A stretch of 64,000 bases of DNA from contig JAHQVJ010000224.1 of NCBI GenBank assembly GCA_019634415.1, positions 62,001 through 126,000 on the forward strand, given 5' to 3'. The DNA comes from Myxococcales bacterium. Its GTDB lineage: Bacteria; Myxococcota_A; UBA796; GCA-2862545. The notes beneath the pieces are model-generated. The model was not told the origin of the DNA. It made no database searches and saw only the letters and a program-made list of their open reading frames with translations. Shown piece by piece: positions 62,621 through 64,000 of this stretch; positions within the stretch are counted from its first letter, which is position 1; every line of letters starts with the position of its first letter. A program made the translations under genes and the position numbers.

Positions 62621-63478
62621 ATGCCCCCCGCGCTTCGACTCGCCCTACCGCTTCTCGTGATCTCTTGCCAGGAGTACCACATCGGCCCTGCCGCGCCGCC
62701 CGACCAGACCACCACCCTGCCCGAGAAGACACAGGAGGGCACTCGATCACCGCAGGAGGGCGTCGGCCCCGTCGCCCTGTGTGAGGTCATCCCGGCCGAG
62801 CTGCTCCTCTTCCAGGAGACGGCTCACTGGATCGGCAACAGCTCCTACGCCGCCGACGGCGGCCCGCTCACCTACGAGTGGTCCCTCGTCGATGCACCCA
62901 CGGGCTCGAACACCGAGTTCCCCCCAGGCTCGCAGCACTCCCCGAATCGGCTCGAGTTCTCCCCCGATCTGGCGGGCACCTACACAGCACGGCTCATCGT
63001 CACCGACGAGTTCGGACAGGCCTCCGATCCGTGCTTCGTCGACCTGAAGGCCATCCCCGCGAACGAGCTGTGGGTAGAGATGTTCTGGGAGCACGCAAGC
63101 GACGACATGGATCTACACCTCGTCCGCGACGACGGCAGTCCCTTCAGCTCCCAGGACTGCTTCTTCGACAACTGCATCGGTGGCCTGAGCTGGGGTCCGG
63201 CAGGCCCCGCGGGCAACCCGGCGCTCGATCTGGACGACATTCCCGGCACCGGACCCGAGAACATCAACGTCGAACGACCGGAGGACCTGACCTACCGAGT
63301 GTTCGTGCACGACTACACTCTGGCCTACACCCACTTCACTCCCGCCAACGACGTCACCGTGCGCATCCACATCGACGGTGAGCTGGTATGGGAGGATACA
63401 CGGAGTATCTCGGGCGAAGATACCTTCGAGCACTTCGCTGACATCCACTGGGCCACGGGTGAGGTGGAGATGCGGTAG
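62621..63478 (+). CDS. Unknown lipoprotein with PKD-like domain
   Basis: 285 aa. ATG 62621 follows AGGGAG by 8 nt; an in-frame ATG at 62597 adds eight residues. The signal ends in LVISCQEYH with a lipobox Cys. After a Thr/Glu/Gln-rich linker, residues about 75-150 form an Ig/PKD-like beta-sandwich (LTYEWSLVDAPTG; GTYTARLIVTDEFGQ). The C-terminal region (about 160-285) has a further beta-domain with DMDLHLVRDDG and a final FADIHWATGEVE. It is probably a surface-exposed binding protein. The 125 bp after it contain a short hairpin only. Confidence 0.75.
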   Translation: MPPALRLALPLLVISCQEYHIGPAAPPDQTTTLPEKTQEGTRSPQEGVGPVALCEVIPAELLLFQETAHWIGNSSYAADGGPLTYEWSLVDAPTGSNTEFPPGSQHSPNRLEFSPDLAGTYTARLIVTDEFGQASDPCFVDLKAIPANELWVEMFWEHASDDMDLHLVRDDGSPFSSQDCFFDNCIGGLSWGPAGPAGNPALDLDDIPGTGPENINVERPEDLTYRVFVHDYTLAYTHFTPANDVTVRIHIDGELVWEDTRSISGEDTFEHFADIHWATGEVEMR

Positions 63479-63588
63479 GGCCCCTCACACCTCGCACGAG
63501 ACCGACGCGGGGAACGACCTCGATGTCGTGGTCCAGCAGGAGAGTCTCCCCGCCCGTGCAGTCGTCGCTTGGGTACACGAGCAAGACA

Positions 63589-63604
63589 AGCGCCTGCGGG
63601 CGCT
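63589..63604. terminator. Possible hairpin near the convergent gene ends
   Basis: AGCGCC (63589-63594) pairs with GGCGCT (63599-63604) around the tetraloop TGCG. It sits between the lipoprotein (ending 63478) and the end of the beta-helix gene (63604). It is short and has no T run, so the call is weak. Confidence 0.3.
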
Positions 63605-64000
63605 CACTCCTCGTAGTAGAGGTCTCCGTCGCCGCAGACCTCGTGGTCGACGTAGGCCACGCCCACGTTGCCGTCGAGCTCCGTGGCGGACGACCCGCGG
63701 CTCACGAACGCCACCCCCAGCCAGGGAGCGCTGTCGGCGGACGCATCGTTGCCCGCCAGCAACAGGTTGCGCGAGGCCGCAGCTCCCGGCAGCTGCGCGC
63801 CTGCGTTGGTGACGGACGCATACCAGTAGCGGCCGCTCTTCACGTCGAAGGCGTTGTCGCTCACCGTGCAGTCGATGCAGCCCGCCAGCGCCACACCGCT
63901 GGTGCGGAACTGGGGGGTGTCCACCACCGGGCCCGTGAAGCGGTTGCCGAACACGTCGGCGCCCGTGGCGTTGTAGACCAGAATACCGATGCCGCCACCG
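63604..64000 (-). CDS. Beta-helix protein, C-terminal part (5' end outside window)
   Basis: The minus-strand frame is open from the right window edge to a TGA at 63604-63606, giving 132 residues. The visible part starts GGGIGILVYNATGADVFGNRF and has N-x-F / GNxFTG type coils with CIDCTVSDNAFDVKSG and RNLLLAGNDAS, the pattern of right-handed parallel beta-helix (PbH1/NosD-like) proteins. It probably belongs to a secreted or surface protein like the one at 28471. Confidence 0.65.
   Translation of the reverse strand, partial: GGGIGILVYNATGADVFGNRFTGPVVDTPQFRTSGVALAGCIDCTVSDNAFDVKSGRYWYASVTNAGAQLPGAAASRNLLLAGNDASADSAPWLGVAFVSRGSSATELDGNVGVAYVDHEVCGDGDLYYEE

Overview
The window is high-GC bacterial DNA with genes packed almost edge to edge; the largest gap without a gene is about 180 bp. 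Several features point to Myxococcota or close relatives: two MopE-like proteins with Asp/Gly/Cys calcium-type repeats, a beta-helix protein with a MYXO-CTERM-like tail, several lipobox proteins, two Ser/Thr kinases (one fused to an AAA ATPase and TPRs), a TIGR02996 protein and a class II photolyase. This assignment is inferred from gene content only. No insertion sequence, integrase, phage gene or CRISPR array was seen.

Left part (1-32,540): housekeeping and accessory genes in short overlapping operons. In order: the end of an unknown gene; a transmembrane Ser/Thr kinase; two membrane proteins; tRNA-Val(CAC); a LysR regulator divergent from a DUF4345 gene; a MopE/discoidin-like lipoprotein; a CHAT-protease lipoprotein divergent from a kinase-AAA-TPR regulator; DUF2059; two universal stress proteins; DUF1499; NDP kinase; a PBP4-type DD-peptidase; bestrophin plus class II CPD photolyase; and a beta-lactamase-fold lipoprotein pair. 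Next come an unusual sigma factor-ankyrin-F1-ATPase-beta fusion (20,814-22,745), a PHM-like copper monooxygenase with a heme motif, a TIGR02996 protein, an overlapping cluster (DUF1295, alpha/beta hydrolase, GNAT, beta-helix protein), DUF1062 and a PLP decarboxylase.

Right part (about 32,600-59,930): a surface-polysaccharide locus. It has two Wzx-type flippases, two Wzy/O-antigen-ligase-like proteins, a PglF/WbpM-type epimerase/dehydratase, a Wza-like exporter, a Wzc-like tyrosine autokinase with a nine-tyrosine tail, a WbpO/TviB-type dehydrogenase, a WbpP/TviC-type epimerase, several glycosyltransferases, a sulfotransferase and a methyltransferase. The WbpO/WbpP pair predicts UDP-GalNAcA as a building block. 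The plus-strand operon 49,908-59,927 ends in a module of GAPDH-like, HAD, CMP-sugar synthetase-like, FAH-family, 2-hydroxyacid dehydrogenase and NeuD-like genes. No NeuB or NeuC is present, so this may be a pathway for an unusual activated sugar acid. Nine of its ten gene junctions overlap by 1 or 4 nt.

The right edge carries a large M1-peptidase-like protein that has lost its zinc ligands, a lipoprotein, and the end of a beta-helix protein that runs out of the window. The strongest candidates for undescribed biology are the sigma-ankyrin-F1beta fusion and the GAPDH-like/NeuA-like module with altered active-site residues.
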